Assembly: GCA_032622095.1 (NCBI GenBank) | Contig: CP136069.1 | Location: 34,694,194-34,758,193 of the forward strand | Source of the DNA: Siphonodentalium dalli | Taxonomy: Eukaryota > Mollusca > Scaphopoda > Gadilida > Siphonodentaliidae | DNA: 64,000 nt | Direction of reading: 5' to 3' | Shown: in pieces, positions 10,421-21,513 of the stretch | How the letters are laid out: every line of letters begins with the position of its first letter | How positions within the stretch are numbered: the stretch's first letter is position 1 | Notes under the pieces: generated by a model | The model's input: only the letters and a program-made list of their open reading frames with translations | Told to the model about the DNA's origin: nothing | Database searches by the model: none | Translations under genes and position numbers: made by a program

Positions 10421-11696
10421 TTTGAACACACATATTTAAAATCATCCACTTATTGGCAATCCTGGAATTTTTGGGGAAATTTGAAAGTTGAGAAATCTGT
10501 CTCCATGCAGGACTGGAAATATAATGAAAAATGTGATACCTTTTTCCACCTCACTGTGTTTCCCCTCACTATGGAAAAGTTTGAAAAGGCTATTAAAAGA
10601 AGTTCAATAAACAGGTTGAGGCAGACTCGACAGTCATACATAGTTTCTTGAAATGAATGTGAAAGGGGGTTTTCTGTATGTCTCATTATATTGTGTACAA
10701 CTGGAAAATGGATTATTCAATTATATCCTCGTAGATCTGAATGGTCAAAATTTCATATATATATTCTCCCTAAATTCGTCATCTAATTTGTTTCTTGGGA
10801 GAAGTGACTTCTCTCTCATATACCAGTATGTGTCCCAACAGCATATTTAAACTATATTTTCTGATTATATTGGTGTATTTACTCATTAGAATGGTCAAAT
10901 GGCCAGCAACCTACCTCCAAACCATATACACCCTCAACCTCAACTACACCCCCCCCCCACCACCTACCATCCTCTCTCCAGGAAAGCCAGTGACAAACTT
11001 GTCCAGATACACGAATCAAGTAAACCTTCCCTGCACATGGGTCACAAATCTGCACTTTATATTCAAGATCATGATTTATACCTGCTTCTCCATTGCTGGA
11101 CAGCCTCTGTTGGCCTATTGTGCCATGCACCATACTAACTGAACCACCGTCAACCCCTAGGAGAGAACAGGATAACCAATTCTGAAAATTTACTAAACAT
11201 ATTTTTTATGCATGTATTCCTATATTCTTATAGACATGCCATTTAGCCCACTTTGAAGCATGTATAACCGACCACAATAGAATGCATGGGACCCACGTAT
11301 TGTGCTCATGCATAACACCTGTATATTTACCTGTGGTTCACCAGGTGCCTTGATTTGTGTACATAGGTAAACACACCTATGCAGTCGATTATATATAGGT
11401 ATTAAACATACTATTATTATTATATCTATCTATACCAGCTTGCTCAAAAGCACATGTCAAAAATAACAAAAACCACAATGGCACTGAATGATTGAAGAAA
11501 AAACGAAATTATATGTTTGAACAAATCAGAGTTCTTGTGGCTTTTTAGCCTTTTATATGAAGGGACTGCATATTGTTAGGTGCGGTCTGTGTGTGTGTGG
11601 TCATTTATTTATATAGACTGAGCCAGATAGCTATTAATAATGACAACTAATTATTACTGGAAATATTATGGACACTGTGTCTTGATATTCCTTATA
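10421..11696. other. Single-copy AT-rich interval
   Basis: Contains simple sequence (C-rich at 10945-10960, GTGTGTGTGTGG near 11588) and several overlapping short frames of 60-115 codons on both strands. None has recognisable domains or coding-like bias. No gene is called. Confidence 0.45.
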
Positions 11697-11725
11697 AATC
11701 CATATGGAATTGGAATATTGTCAAA
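11697..11725 (+). repeat. 29-bp inverted repeat, left member
   Basis: The sequence from AATCCATATGGAATTGG to TTGTCAAA is repeated as an exact reverse complement at 12901-12929, 1.2 kb away. Family A material lies close to both members. Confidence 0.95.
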
Positions 11726-11751
11726 TTATTATATAGATAAAGGGAGATGTA

Positions 11752-11962
11752 CAGTAATGCCCTAAATAATTGACTCCTTAACCACAGCAGAATTATGGGT
11801 AATTTTTCAGGATTTAGTCGGAAATATGGCTTGTTGCCATTCATCAGAAAGCTCTCAGTGAGAGCTATGATGAATGGCAACAGGCCATATTTCCGACTAA
11901 ATCCGGAAAAATTACCCGTAATATTTCTGTGGTTAAGGAGTCGATTATTTAGGGCGTTACTG
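11752..11962. mobile_element. Family A foldback MITE
   Basis: CAGTAATGCCC ... GGGCGTTACTG flanked by TA on both sides. The right arm lost five bases near the loop (GAGAGCTATGATGAATGG). Confidence 0.95.
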
Positions 11963-12085
11963 TACTTGTGATCATTGAATTATGACCCATTCGTGTGAAC
12001 ACAGGGATTTTTCAAAATGTTTTTGGGAAAGGGTCCCGTGCCCATAGGGTCACAATTTAGAATTTATATGAGTAAACAGAGAATA

Positions 12086-12193
12086 CATGTAATGCCCTAA
12101 TTAATCGACTCCTTTAACCACAGCAGAATTATTGGTAACTTTTCAGGATTTAGTCGGAAATATGGCTTATTGCCATTCATCGAAAAGCTCTCG
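12086..12193. mobile_element. Family A half element (left arm only)
   Basis: The left arm runs from a degraded terminus (CATGTAATGCCC) to AAAGCTCTCG, which is the palindrome centre. The sequence then becomes unrelated. The right arm is completely absent. Confidence 0.9.
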
Positions 12194-12245
12194 TATATGA
12201 ACAAGCATTGTCATTGTGAAAATCTGTGTGATCAGATCGATAACC

Positions 12246-12508
12246 CTTCCATGACTGGAGATTTCTGAAATTTTGCGAAAAAACCCGTGCTAATGCATTC
12301 TCTTATATAATCGAGTGTCCCATAGGGAGCCTCATATATATAAGAGAATTCATTGGCCTAACAATATTTACCTCGAACTTGTAAGCCAATGCATTGTTTT
12401 ATATATGTGAGGCTCCCTATGGGAGACTCACATATATAAGAGAATGAACTGGCACAGGATCTTTAATGCTGCACCAGCGCAGTTCCTGTCATGAAGGGTT
12501 ACAACAGT
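12246..12508 (+). mobile_element. Family B twin-hairpin TTAA element (near-complete reference copy)
   Basis: Begins CCCTTCCATGACTGGAG and ends CTGTCATGAAGGG, with partial TTAA targets (ATAA, TTAC). The layout is: end, CCTGAAATTTTGCGAAAA-like block, hairpin 1, spacer CCTAACAATATTTACC, hairpin 2, ATCTTTAATGCTGCACCAGC, end. Hairpin loops use CTCCC/GGGAG stems, where family C has CGACC/GGTCG. About 260 bp, no coding capacity. Confidence 0.85.
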
Positions 12509-12677
12509 TAAATGAATTTTATAGAGCATAAGGATTTGAAACTGTTCTCAACATCATTCAGAAGTTCTATCTTTGTTCACAAACCAAGCGTTTCTGTGCA
12601 TTGGGAATTTTAGGGTAAGAAATTGGTGTGAAAACTATCTGAGGGGTGTTGAGACTAAATTAGCAGACCAAAAGATA

Positions 12678-12890
12678 CAGTAATGCCCTAAATAATCGAC
12701 TCCTAAACCACAGCAGAATTATGGGTAATTTTTTAGGATTTAGTCAGAAATATGTCTTGTTGCCATTCATTGGAAAGCCCTCAGTGAGAGCTTTCCGATG
12801 AATGGCAACAAGCCATATTTCCGACTAAATCCTGAAAAATTACCCATGGTTCTGCTGTTGTTAAGGAGTCGATTATTTAGTGCATTACTG
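12678..12890. mobile_element. Family A foldback MITE
   Basis: Full-length, CAGTAATGCCC to GCATTACTG, TA on the left and TT on the right. One arm has an extra T (AATTTTTTAGG). Confidence 0.95.
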
Positions 12891-12900
12891 TTATTATTAG

Positions 12901-12929
12901 TTTGACAATATTCCAATTCCATATGGATT
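12901..12929 (-). repeat. 29-bp inverted repeat, right member, fused to a family A terminus
   Basis: Exact complement of 11697-11725. It runs directly into TATTTAGGGCATTACTGTA, a bare right terminus of family A (about 12928-12948). Confidence 0.95.
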
Positions 12930-12949
12930 ATTTAGGGCATTACTGTAAT

Positions 12950-13500
12950 ACATGCAAAATTGATGCCAATGATTTTCCAGCGCAAACATATTCTTTTAAC
13001 AGTCTTGAAGCAGTGATGATCTCTATTAAATTGTCATTAAAGCCTTTTACTAGTTCAGATCATGTACTTTTTATGGCAGTTATTCATTTCCAATAATATT
13101 TTATCATGTCTGAAAATGCCCTTCCCAAAATTTCCCTTCTAAAAATATGATTAAAGTCATATTTTTGAAATTTTTATTGTTATATAATAGGCTTGATGTG
13201 GTCTTCAGATTGTATAGATTCCTTGCTTAACAATTAAGTAGTTTTCTGTGTAGGTCCATCTAAACTTTCCACCTCCTGACATAGCTCAGGCATGGAAAAC
13301 CCTTAATCATGATCGCACATGATAATGAAGTTAATTTACATTTAAATGGTCTAAATATTGTTATGGGGGAGCAATTGTACCTCCATGCTAATGTCGTTTA
13401 GAAAGGTCTACTTATGCAATTATTCATAAAATAAGCTGGCGCAAAAGGTTGCAATACAAATTTAGTCTGGATTATGTTCATTCGCTTCAGTATTATTAAC
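12950..13500. other. Single-copy AT-rich interval
   Basis: No repeat partner or gene recognised. The frame at 12902-13096 starts inside the inverted repeat and has no coding signature. Confidence 0.45.
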
Positions 13501-13731
13501 CTTTGCTTGACTGGAGCCTCTTGAAATTTTGAAAAAAAACCCTGTGCCAATTCATAGGGAGCCTCGCATATATAAGAGAATGATTTGGCCTAACAATATT
13601 TACCTAGACCAGGTAAGCCAGTGTATTCTCTTATATATGTGAGGCTCCTTATCAGAAACTTGCATATATATGAGAATGCACTGGCACCTGGTTTTTAATG
13701 CTGCACCAGCGCAGCTCCCGTCATGAAAGGG
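13501..13731 (+). mobile_element. Family B element
   Basis: TTAA, then CCTTTGCTTGACTGGAGCC, to CCCGTCATGAAAGGG, then TTAA at 13732-13735. The first hairpin lost most of its left arm (CCAATTCATAGGGAGCC). The second is decayed (TTATCAGAAACTTGC). Confidence 0.85.
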
Positions 13732-13847
13732 TTAAGAGTGCAATGCAGGATCCCATACTTTCCACGAAAACAGGGAAATAGTGGATTTCGTCAAATTGAA
13801 CTGCCCTCATTCTTCATGGCCTCATCTGCTATTGTAAACCAAAGGGT

Positions 13848-14080
13848 TAATGAGGGTCTCTACCTGTGTCTTTCATGTCTGGACCCCATTAATGAGGCTC
13901 CGGATGACATGTGTCTTCTGTATAACTATGTCCATAGATGACCATCAGTGTGTTGCAAATCACTGACTAATTTATAGCTGGTGTCTACATCTGATAGTCA
14001 GGGGTGGACAAACATCAGCTGTCTGACATGTGTCCAGCTTGGCTTCAGATCAGAAATGGTGATAATGTGTGTGAAATACA
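13848..14080 (+). repeat. Repeat K, copy 1
   Basis: Shares with 15556-15812 and 16066-16245 a block containing TTTCATGTCTGGACCCC, ATAACTATGTCCA and AATTTATAGCTG...GTCTACATC. A short frame with similar translation appears in copies 1 and 2 but breaks at TAG/TGA soon after. It could descend from an exon, but is more simply a dispersed or old tandem repeat. Confidence 0.75.
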
Positions 14081-14119
14081 GGGCATTGTGATGTGATGAT
14101 GACAAATCTGTTTAAAATA

Positions 14120-14334
14120 CAGTAATGCCCTAAGTAATCAACTCCTTAACCACAGCAGAATTTTGTGTAACTTTTCAGGATTTAGTCGGAAATATGGCTT
14201 GTTGCCATTCATCGGAAAGCTCTCGGGGAGTGCTTTCCGATGAATGGCAACAAGCCATATTTCCGACTAAATCCTGAAAAGTTACCCATAATTCTGCTGT
14301 GATTAAAGAGTCGATTACTTATAGAGCATTACTG
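14120..14334. mobile_element. Family A foldback MITE
   Basis: CAGTAATGCCC to AGAGCATTACTG between TA dinucleotides. Both arms carry the AACTTTTC / GAAAAGTT variant. The loop is CTCGGGGAGTG. Confidence 0.95.
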
Positions 14335-14488
14335 TAGGTATAAATTTTTCCTCTTTTAATAGTAGTGTTTTCAGGATAATTCTTCAAGTTACCTGTTGAA
14401 TCATTTCTGGGTTGATGCTCATAATAAATTCAACGTTTAAATTTTGTTGAAATTATAAATCGCCGAATCTTCATTTGAGAGCATCCTA

Positions 14489-14680
14489 CTATAATGTCCT
14501 AAATAATCAACTCCTTAACCACAGCAGAATTATGGGTAATTTTTCAGGATTTAATCGGATATATGGCTTGTTGCCATTCATCGGAAAGCTCTCACTGAGA
14601 GCTTTCCAATGAATAGCAACAAGCCATATTTCCGACTAAATCTGCTGTGGTTAAAGAGTCGATTATTTAGGGCATTACTG
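14489..14680. mobile_element. Family A foldback MITE, right arm internally deleted
   Basis: The left terminus has decayed to CTATAATGTCC and the right is GGCATTACTG. The right arm lacks about 24 bp (CCGACTAAATCTGCTGTGG), which leaves an unpaired bulge in the left arm. Confidence 0.9.
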
Positions 14681-14970
14681 TATGTCTTTAACTGGTTCAG
14701 TGCTGAAAGCCCATATTTGGACCCTATGTAAGAGTGCTGGAAGCCCAGATATGGGCTTTGGCAATGACACTGTCTTGTTTAGTCAACTCTTGTTTAGTTT
14801 AACCATTTAAATAGCGTTTGTCAGGTAATATTTCAGAAATATTGTTACATATATAATTAAATTGGGACATTGTGAAGTTTGAATGGATGCCGACCAATAA
14901 AATTGTCAGAAAAGGTACTTATATCGCGAAAAGTTTGAGAAAAATTACAAATGTTTTGCCCTAAGGGCGG
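14681..14970. other. Single-copy interval with a small hairpin
   Basis: AGCCCATATTTGGACC near 14708 and GATATGGGCT near 14752 form an imperfect stem. Otherwise no feature is recognised. Confidence 0.4.
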
Positions 14971-14971
14971 C

Positions 14972-15321
14972 CGACAACCAAGCTCATAACCATAACCTAA
15001 TCAGACATCCAGGCTCATATCGATAACCTACTTTGACAAACAGACAACCAGGCTCATAACCATAACCTAATGAGACATCTCGGCTCATAACCATTGCCTA
15101 ATGAGACATCCAGACTCATAATCATTGCCCAATGAGACATCCAGACCCATAACCATAGTCTAATGAGACATCAAGGCTCATAACCATAGTCTAATGGCTA
15201 ATAAGACATCCAGGCCCATAGGCATAGCCATAGCCTAATGAGACATCCAGACTCATAACCATAGCCTATTGAGACATCCAAGCTCATAACCATAGCCTAG
15301 TGAGACATCCAGGCTCATAAC
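14972..15321 (+). repeat. Degenerate ~31-bp minisatellite, about 10 units
   Basis: Units of the form AGACATCCAGGCTCATAACC followed by ATAGCCTAATG repeat with substitutions and a few insertions (for example CTAATGGCTAATAAGAC). The sequence is unrelated to the large 31-bp array at 45.7 kb; only the period matches. Confidence 0.9.
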
Positions 15322-15555
15322 ATAATCACAAATATATATACTGGGGTCAAATTTGAGAAAAGAGTGCAAATTATCAACTGCGAGCATAAAATTCAATAAT
15401 TTTCTGTTTGTTGAAATATATATACGCATTTTATTACGTGTATGTAGGATATTTAGCAGCGAACCAGTTAACAAATGAAAAATAGACTATTTCAATGTAT
15501 ATACTTTAGGTGCTCGATCAATAAGAATAATCCATTTAGTGAAAAAGGGTGCTCA

Positions 15556-15812
15556 GATGAGGCTCTCTACCTGTGCCTTTCATGTCTGGACCCCACTAAT
15601 GAGGCTCTCTACCCGTCCCTTTCATGTCTGGACCCCATTAATGAGGCTCTCGGTGACATGGGCCTTCTGTATAACTATGTCCACAGACAACCATCTGTAT
15701 GTTGGAAAACCCTGACTAATTTATAGCTGAGGTGTCTACATCAGATAGTTAGGGATGGATAAGGATCCGCCATATGACACGTGTCCAACTTCAATTCAGA
15801 TCTGTATCTTTT
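15556..15812 (+). repeat. Repeat K, copy 2 with an internal 45-bp duplication
   Basis: GAGGCTCTCTACC...TTTCATGTCTGGACCCC occurs twice in a row (15559 and 15601) before the rest of the unit. The 83-codon frame at 15475-15726 spans this copy but has no recognisable domain. Confidence 0.8.
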
Positions 15813-16065
15813 ATTGTGACTTGACAAATGTATAATGTAGATATTTGTTAGTGTCTTCAGAATAAATTTCAAGTCTATGATTGACTTCTGGTTTCATTCA
15901 ATCTTTTACTAAATTGCTGATGGCCAGTAATTTTTAATTCCATTGATTCATTTTAGCGATGTCCTGATAAATAAGTTCAAAATTTAATCTGTTTGTTGAA
16001 TTTCAGCTATGTTGAAATTATTAGCTGAATATTTCTTAAAATAAATCCTTAAAAGTGTGTCTTTA

Positions 16066-16245
16066 CTTGTAATCAGCTCCCCGTGACATGTGCCTTCTCT
16101 ATAACTATGTCCACAGACGACAATCAGTATGTTGGAAATCACTGACTGATTTATAGCTCATGTCTACATCTGATAATCAGAGCTGGACAACCATTGGTGA
16201 TCTGACATGATTGTGTCCAACTTTACTTCAGATCAGAAACTCTGA
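16066..16245 (+). repeat. Repeat K, copy 3
   Basis: Starts at GTAATCAGCTCCCCGTGACA and continues through ATAACTATGTCCACAGACGA to ACTTCAGATCAGAAA. The sequences after copies 1, 2 and 3 also look distantly alike (TGTCTT..GGATAATT), suggesting an old tandem arrangement. Confidence 0.75.
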
Positions 16246-16723
16246 TTGTATCATGCGGAAATTTTCTTTTGGCAGTATGTGTCTTAAGGATAATTTTTAA
16301 ATGGACATTGCTCTTTTGAACCTCCAAATTATGTCTACGTAATTTGGATGGAGGGAAAATAGGTCGACAAATACTGGAAGTACTGACTTACATGCTATAT
16401 TTACTCTGGAATTTTCAGCTGCTTTCGGCATTTTGCACAAACGATCTTTATTTTTACCAATCCGGAATAAGCTAACAATTGATTTAAGAATTATTCTATG
16501 CTGAAGAAAAGTTGGGGCCCCATTTTTCTAAATTCTATGATTGTGGAACTGTAGAAAATATTTTGAAGAATGAAGATTTGTGAAAAACGTGTTCATCCAA
16601 ATTACAAAAAACAAACTGGGGTATTTCATCCAATAAAATAACGTCAATATAAGAAAACGATGTGAAAACAAAGGAAACAATTGTCATTAATTTCACCAAA
16701 ATTCATGGCATCATTCATATTTA
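16246..16723. other. Single-copy AT-rich interval
   Basis: No gene, RNA or repeat recognised. Confidence 0.4.
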
Positions 16724-17284
16724 CAGTAATGCCCAAAGTATACGACCCTTTAACCCTTTACCCAACAGAACGGCCCTGTGCCAATGCATTCTCTTATATA
16801 TGCGAGTCGACCATAGGTCGCCTCGCATATATAAGAGAATGCATTGGCTTAACACATTAAAAATTATAAAATTGTTAAAGAATGTAAGAAAAAATGGTAA
16901 AAAGTGTTAAAAAAAGATTTTTTTTAGGCCAATGCACTCTCTTATATATGCGAGGCGACCTATGGTCGACTCGCATATATAAGAGAATGCATTGGCACAG
17001 GGCATAACTGTAACTATCACAATGTGGTCAAGGAGCCGGTTCCAATGATATCCATATTTGTATGGTTCTATTGAGACAGACCGAAGATATTTTAGGCTGT
17101 TGAAGCTTTACTTGGCCGGTTTGTTGGGTAAAGGGTTAAACGCAGCACAATTGTGGGAAATATTTCTGGATTTAGTCAGAAATATGGCTTGTTGCCATTC
17201 ATCGGAAAGCTCTCACCGACTAAATCCTGAAAAATTTCCCATAATTCTGCTGTGGTGTAGAAGTCGATTATTTAGGACATTTTG
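16724..17284. mobile_element. Family A foldback MITE split by a family C insertion
   Basis: The left terminus CAGTAATGCCC is followed by ACGACCC, then TTAA and the C element, then TTAA and ACGCAGCACAATTGTGGG, and the rest of the palindrome. The intact A sequence is CTCCTTAACCACAGC, so C used A's own TTAA. The right terminus is decayed (GACATTTTG), and the right arm near the loop is shortened. Confidence 0.9.
16754..17135 (+). mobile_element. Family C piggyBac-like MITE, copy 4 (nested in A)
   Basis: TTAA at 16750-16753 and 17136-17139. Full set of ends and hairpins; the GGCCGGTTTT duplication near the right end is reduced to a single GGCCGGTTT. Confidence 0.95.
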
Positions 17285-18823
17285 TTTTCTAACTGAAATT
17301 GATTACTTAATAAATTTGTAAATGTTGGACAATAATTGCCTATCCTTGTGTATAGTAAAATATTTTAGAGAGATCCAGACAAAGAAAGCTGTTGTATAGT
17401 GTGTAATTGGGGATCTATTTAAATTAAGGCACCATGTCAGCATTTGTCCGTATTTTGCTGGTACAAGGTAATTTTCCAGCTGAGTTCATATATCCATCAA
17501 TTTCGCTCTCAATCAAGGGGCCTACATTTGATTAAGTACATCTCAAACATTTATTCAGAAAAAAGACCCCATTAATTTTTAATCAGGCAAACCTGAACCA
17601 CTTCAGAAGAAACGATCTATCAACGTCGAAGAACATTAATATATAACCTTTTTGAATTTTCTCAAAAACTCTTGGAGCGATTACAAATTCTCGAAAAGAA
17701 CTGTTTTGACGATAAATAGTTTGTTTTATGAAGAAAAACCTGGTGTTTTGTTTCCCAGCTAATAAGAGGGCTCTATTGTTAAAAACAACAATGTAAATAC
17801 GTCGAGGGCACAGTCGGTACCATATTTACATTGTGCCCGATCCGAGGGGGTTGGAAGATGTTGATAGATGGGCGTCGGCCTGTTGATAGATGCCTCAATA
17901 ATTAATATAATCAAACTATCGGCTTACATAGTAATTATACCTGACTTCGGTGCAGTAATAGTTACTTCCCCTGACTCTGACCGATGGGTCCATTATTACC
18001 TATCTGCAGGCCGTTTTCTATAATATTGACTCACGTTGCTTCATGCCGTGACCCTGCAATTGTTTCCGTCAGATCTCACTATAACACGCTGTTAAGTCTT
18101 TGAGCCTAATCCGCATTTAGATCTTAATAAAAGCTGGAAATTTCAGGACGAAAATAGATTTCTTGTTTTGAACTTTATTTTTGCCTCATCTACTTACTGG
18201 TCAAGGCTCAAAATAATTTTCGTTTTGAATGACTGTCAAAATGACAGGCACTAAATGGATGATGTTGGTCATTTCAAAATGGTGCCTGTCAAATTTTCAG
18301 ATGTAATGTATGAGACAGTATTTAAATTTCCAATTGACTTATTATTCATCAATGATGAGCACATTTTAGTGAGCGTCCAATCGCCACCTAGGAAAAACCG
18401 ATGTTATTTTTGTTTTCATAAGTTCAAAAACTTTATGTTGATTAATAAATACAAAAATTTGCATTGGACAAAATGTCAGACAGATACAGAAGTACACTGG
18501 ACATAAGCTATTTTTCGTCGGACAATGACCGCGACCAGCCACTTATTCTGAGCCTTGTTACTGGTAACTCTTATCAGGGCCGATCTGTGTGGCCAAAACA
18601 TGCATAAGCCTTTTTTTTAAATTGGACATACATTATGTTATTGGTCTGTCCATCTAGCCGTCTGTTCGTTATATCTGGATATACCCGGTAAGGCCAATAC
18701 ATAAAATTTGCTAGATTTACATCCTCTCCCTACTTTTAGTCCCCTTCTCATTTTGTTTTTATTTGGATAATTTTCATGTAAACTTTTTTATCATTATATT
18801 GCGAAGACCCATAAATCAGTCTA
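17285..18823. other. Single-copy interval with a possible non-coding island
   Basis: About 17790-18120 is complex sequence with CpGs (GTGCCCGATCCGAGG, GATGGGCGTCGGCC, TGCCGTGACCC) and an inverted pair, CAATGTAAATACG / CATATTTACATTG. A short inverted repeat (TGACAGGCAC / GTGCCTGTCA) lies at 18241-18291. No exon with convincing splice sites was found. Confidence 0.4.
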
Positions 18824-19036
18824 CAGTAATGCTCTAAATAATCGACCCCTTAACCACAGCAGAATTATGGGTAACTTTTCAGGATTTAGTCGGAAATATG
18901 GCTTGTTGCCATTCATTGGAAAGCTCTCGCCGAGAGCTTTCCGATGAATGGCAACAAGCCATATTTCCGACTAAATCCTGAAAAGTTACCCATAATTTTG
19001 CTGTGGTTAAGGGGTCGATTATTTAGAGCAGTACTG
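18824..19036. mobile_element. Family A foldback MITE
   Basis: TA-flanked. Both arms carry the same departure from the family, CGACCCCTTAACC and GGTTAAGGGGTCG, plus the CTCTAAA / TTTAGAG and AACTTTTC / GAAAAGTT variants. Confidence 0.95.
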
Positions 19037-19140
19037 TATTTTGATCAAATTTGTCAATCTCAATCACCTTGTATTATACAAGACAGGATACTGCTTCAAT
19101 ATCTAGAACTGCATGACCATTTATATTGGGAAGAATAAAA

Positions 19141-19404
19141 TGGGACTGGAGCTGAGTTGGTGCAGCATTAAAAATCTTGTTCCAGTGCATTCTCTTATAT
19201 ATGTGAGTCTCCCATAGGGAGCCTTGCATATATAAGAGAATGCACTAGCTTACAAGGTCATGGTAAATATTGTTAGACCAATGTTTTCTCTTATATATGC
19301 GAGTCTCCCATATAGGAGAATACATTGGCCTAACAATATTTACAGAGAATGCATTGGCACAGGGTTTTCACAAAATTTCAAGAAGCTCCAGTCATGGAAG
19401 GGTT
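19141..19404 (-). mobile_element. Family B element, inverted
   Basis: Reads GACTGGAGCTGAGTTGGTGC at the left and CCAGTCATGGAAGGG at the right. The second hairpin is rearranged (CTCCCATATAGGAGAATACATTGG), and an extra CCTAACAATATTTAC spacer is present. The termini are decayed, with no TTAA. Confidence 0.8.
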
Positions 19405-19818
19405 TTTAACAAAAACAATATCAAATAAACAATCTAACATGTATAGTAACAATATAAACTAAACAATCCAACATGGACTGGTATAGTAAAAAGTATTTGA
19501 GAACCCAATAACTGAACTAACCATGTGAACAATATTTTTTAATTTGCAGAACTCCTGCTCAGATTAATATTCCCATGCTGTCCTGGCATTCTAACTATGT
19601 TACATCATGGCAGCCTCGATCCCAAACAGCGTTATTAAAATGCAGATTATCTGATTATTTAGATTCTGGCAGCTAACTTCCAAACACACATGACATCTTA
19701 ATGAAAGCTTTGTTCATATTGTTGAGATTTTGTGCATATAATCTCATAATCTAAACAGCCTTTGAAGATTCAAGAAGTACCATGTTTTCTTCATCATAAG
19801 ATGGAACATATTGTAGTC
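19405..19818. other. Single-copy AT-rich interval
   Basis: A local duplication of AATATAAACTAAACAATCYAACATG-type sequence occurs at about 19425-19480. Nothing else recognised. Confidence 0.4.
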
Positions 19819-19822
19819 TTAA

Positions 19823-20214
19823 CCCTTTACCCAACAGAAGGGCCCTGTGCCAATGCATTCTCTTATATATGTGAGTCGACCATAGGTCGCCTCGCATATA
19901 TAAGAGAATGCATTGGGTTAACACATTAAAAATTATAAAATTGTTAAAGAATGTAAGAAAAAATGGTAAAAAGTGTTAAAAAAATATTTTTTTTAGGCCA
20001 ATGCATTCTCTTATATATGCGAGGCGACCTATGGTCGACTCGCATATATAAGAGAATGCATTGGCACAGGGCATAACTGTAACTATCACAATGTGGTCAA
20101 GGAGCCGATTCCAATGATATCCATATTTGTATGGTTCTATTGAGACAGACCGAAGATATTTTAGGCTGTTGAAGCTTTATTTGGCCGGTTTTGGCCGGTT
20201 TGTTGGGTAAAGGG
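19823..20214 (+). mobile_element. Family C piggyBac-like MITE, copy 5
   Basis: TTAA at 19819-19822 and 20215-20218. Complete, with both hairpins and the GGCCGGTTTTGGCCGG repeat at the right end. Confidence 0.95.
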
Positions 20215-20254
20215 TTAATGTATACACCTATCAGTAAGCTGGGGGGGGGTATTG

Positions 20255-20440
20255 GCCATTTGTTGAACTTATTATCTGAACATTTCCCACCAATTAATAA
20301 GAATCCTTCTGCAATTATATTATCTGTTTTCCTGTCTGTTGTCTGATATTTTTTCTTGAACACCCCTCGAGATGAATAATATACCATTCCAATGTACACT
20401 TTTATAACTGAGTGGGAGAATCCATTTAATACAGAGAAGG
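20255..20440 (+). mobile_element. Family F fragment (right part)
   Basis: TTGTTGAACTTATTATCTGA, AACATTTCCCACC and GTGGGAGAATCCATTTAAT are followed by AGAGAAGG and TTAA at 20441. The left arm of the hairpin is missing. Confidence 0.75.
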
Positions 20441-20444
20441 TTAA

Positions 20445-20743
20445 CAACTTTAAGTTATAACTTATAACTTCCATATATCATAGTTCATCCAATCATCAGA
20501 ACGTCTGTCGGAAGCAGATATATTGCAGTTTGACCTATCCCGATGTTCCGTGAGTTATTATCCGTGGTCATTCCGACAATTCACCTCACAATCTATTCTA
20601 GCAACGATGTCAGTTAATATTTCTGCATTTGGCGTGTAATACTTCATAGAGACCATAATTAACAAACACGCTGACAGAAATCCATTATGGGTTAACGTTG
20701 TGAGGATCTCGTCGCTGCCTCAAGTAACGTACAGTTAGTTCAC
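20445..20743. other. Single-copy, CpG-containing interval
   Basis: Complex sequence (CGTCTGTCGGAAGCAG, TTCCGTGAGTTATTATCCG, CTCGTCGCTGCC), with no repeats and no open frame longer than a few dozen codons. Possible regulatory DNA. Confidence 0.35.
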
Positions 20744-20751
20744 GATGTCGA

Positions 20752-21182
20752 CATGCCTTGAAATAGTTTGTCTGTCATTTCCAGAATGAGGTCCCCAGAG
20801 GGTGAATTTAGTGACGCTATCCCGCATAGTGGGCTAGCGCATCACCAAATTCATCCTCTGGGAACCTCATTCTGCTTAGGCCTCAACTGCTATGGGAGAC
20901 CTAGTATCAGTTGAAGTTGGTTATGTTAACCCATTTAGTCAACTCGATTATCCATTTTATCTTATGTAAATTAGGGGATATAGAAACTGAACAGAATGGA
21001 AAAAGTAACTAAAAATAATGTTCATTTGAGACTATAGATACTTCCCAGAAGATTAGGCTGAAGCAGAAGGTCCCCAGAGAGTGAATTTAGTGATGCTAGC
21101 CCGCTATGTTGGGTAGCATCACTAAATTCACCCTCTGGGGGACCTCATTCTGCAAATGACAGACACACTATTTCAAGGTCTA
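20752..21182. mobile_element. Family D twin-hairpin element with 8-bp target duplication
   Basis: Flanked by GATGTCGA at 20744-20751 and 21183-21190. The ends are CATGCCTTGAAATAG and CTATTTCAAGGTCTA. Each end carries a ~110-bp hairpin with GAATGAGGTCC / GGACCTCATTC arms and a loop around CCCGC. The ~180-bp linker contains AGTAACTAAAAATAATGTT. No coding capacity. The 8-bp duplication suggests hAT-type mobilisation. Confidence 0.9.
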
Positions 21183-21436
21183 GATGTCGATAGCTAGCAG
21201 TGGGAGAGCTACCTATATCGGAAGATGTATGAGTAAAGGGACAAAATCTAGACAGATTTATGGCCGCGTTTAACTTCCTGCTGGAACTAATCAGAAAGCT
21301 GCCAAATATGGTCGTTTTAGACATAGCTAGTCTATCTATTTCCTGGAAGTCATTATTTCTACTTGGATCACCTGCAACACACAGGTCTCAATACCGCTCA
21401 TATTAACCTCTTAGCTGCTTTGTTAATAAATTAATT

Positions 21437-21485
21437 TATATAATTGGATGCATACTGGTATTACCAGTATGCATCCAATTATATA
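21437..21485. repeat. Perfect 24-bp palindrome with a 1-nt spacer
   Basis: Arms 21437-21460 and 21462-21485 (core TTGGATGCATACTGGTA) are exact complements around a single T. It sits 28 bp before a family A element and belongs to none of the families described here. Confidence 0.95.
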
Positions 21486-21513
21486 TAGTAATTTATAGAT
21501 AGTAGTAGGCATA

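Noticed and set aside
14972-15321. Relation between this ~31-bp minisatellite and the 45.7-kb 31-bp array
   Set aside because: The unit sequences are unrelated; only the period coincides.
13723-15726. Gene or pseudogene from the shared translation of repeat K copies
   Set aside because: The frame is open for only about 30-40 shared codons, breaks in each copy, and has no recognised domain. The DNA similarity extends beyond the frame.
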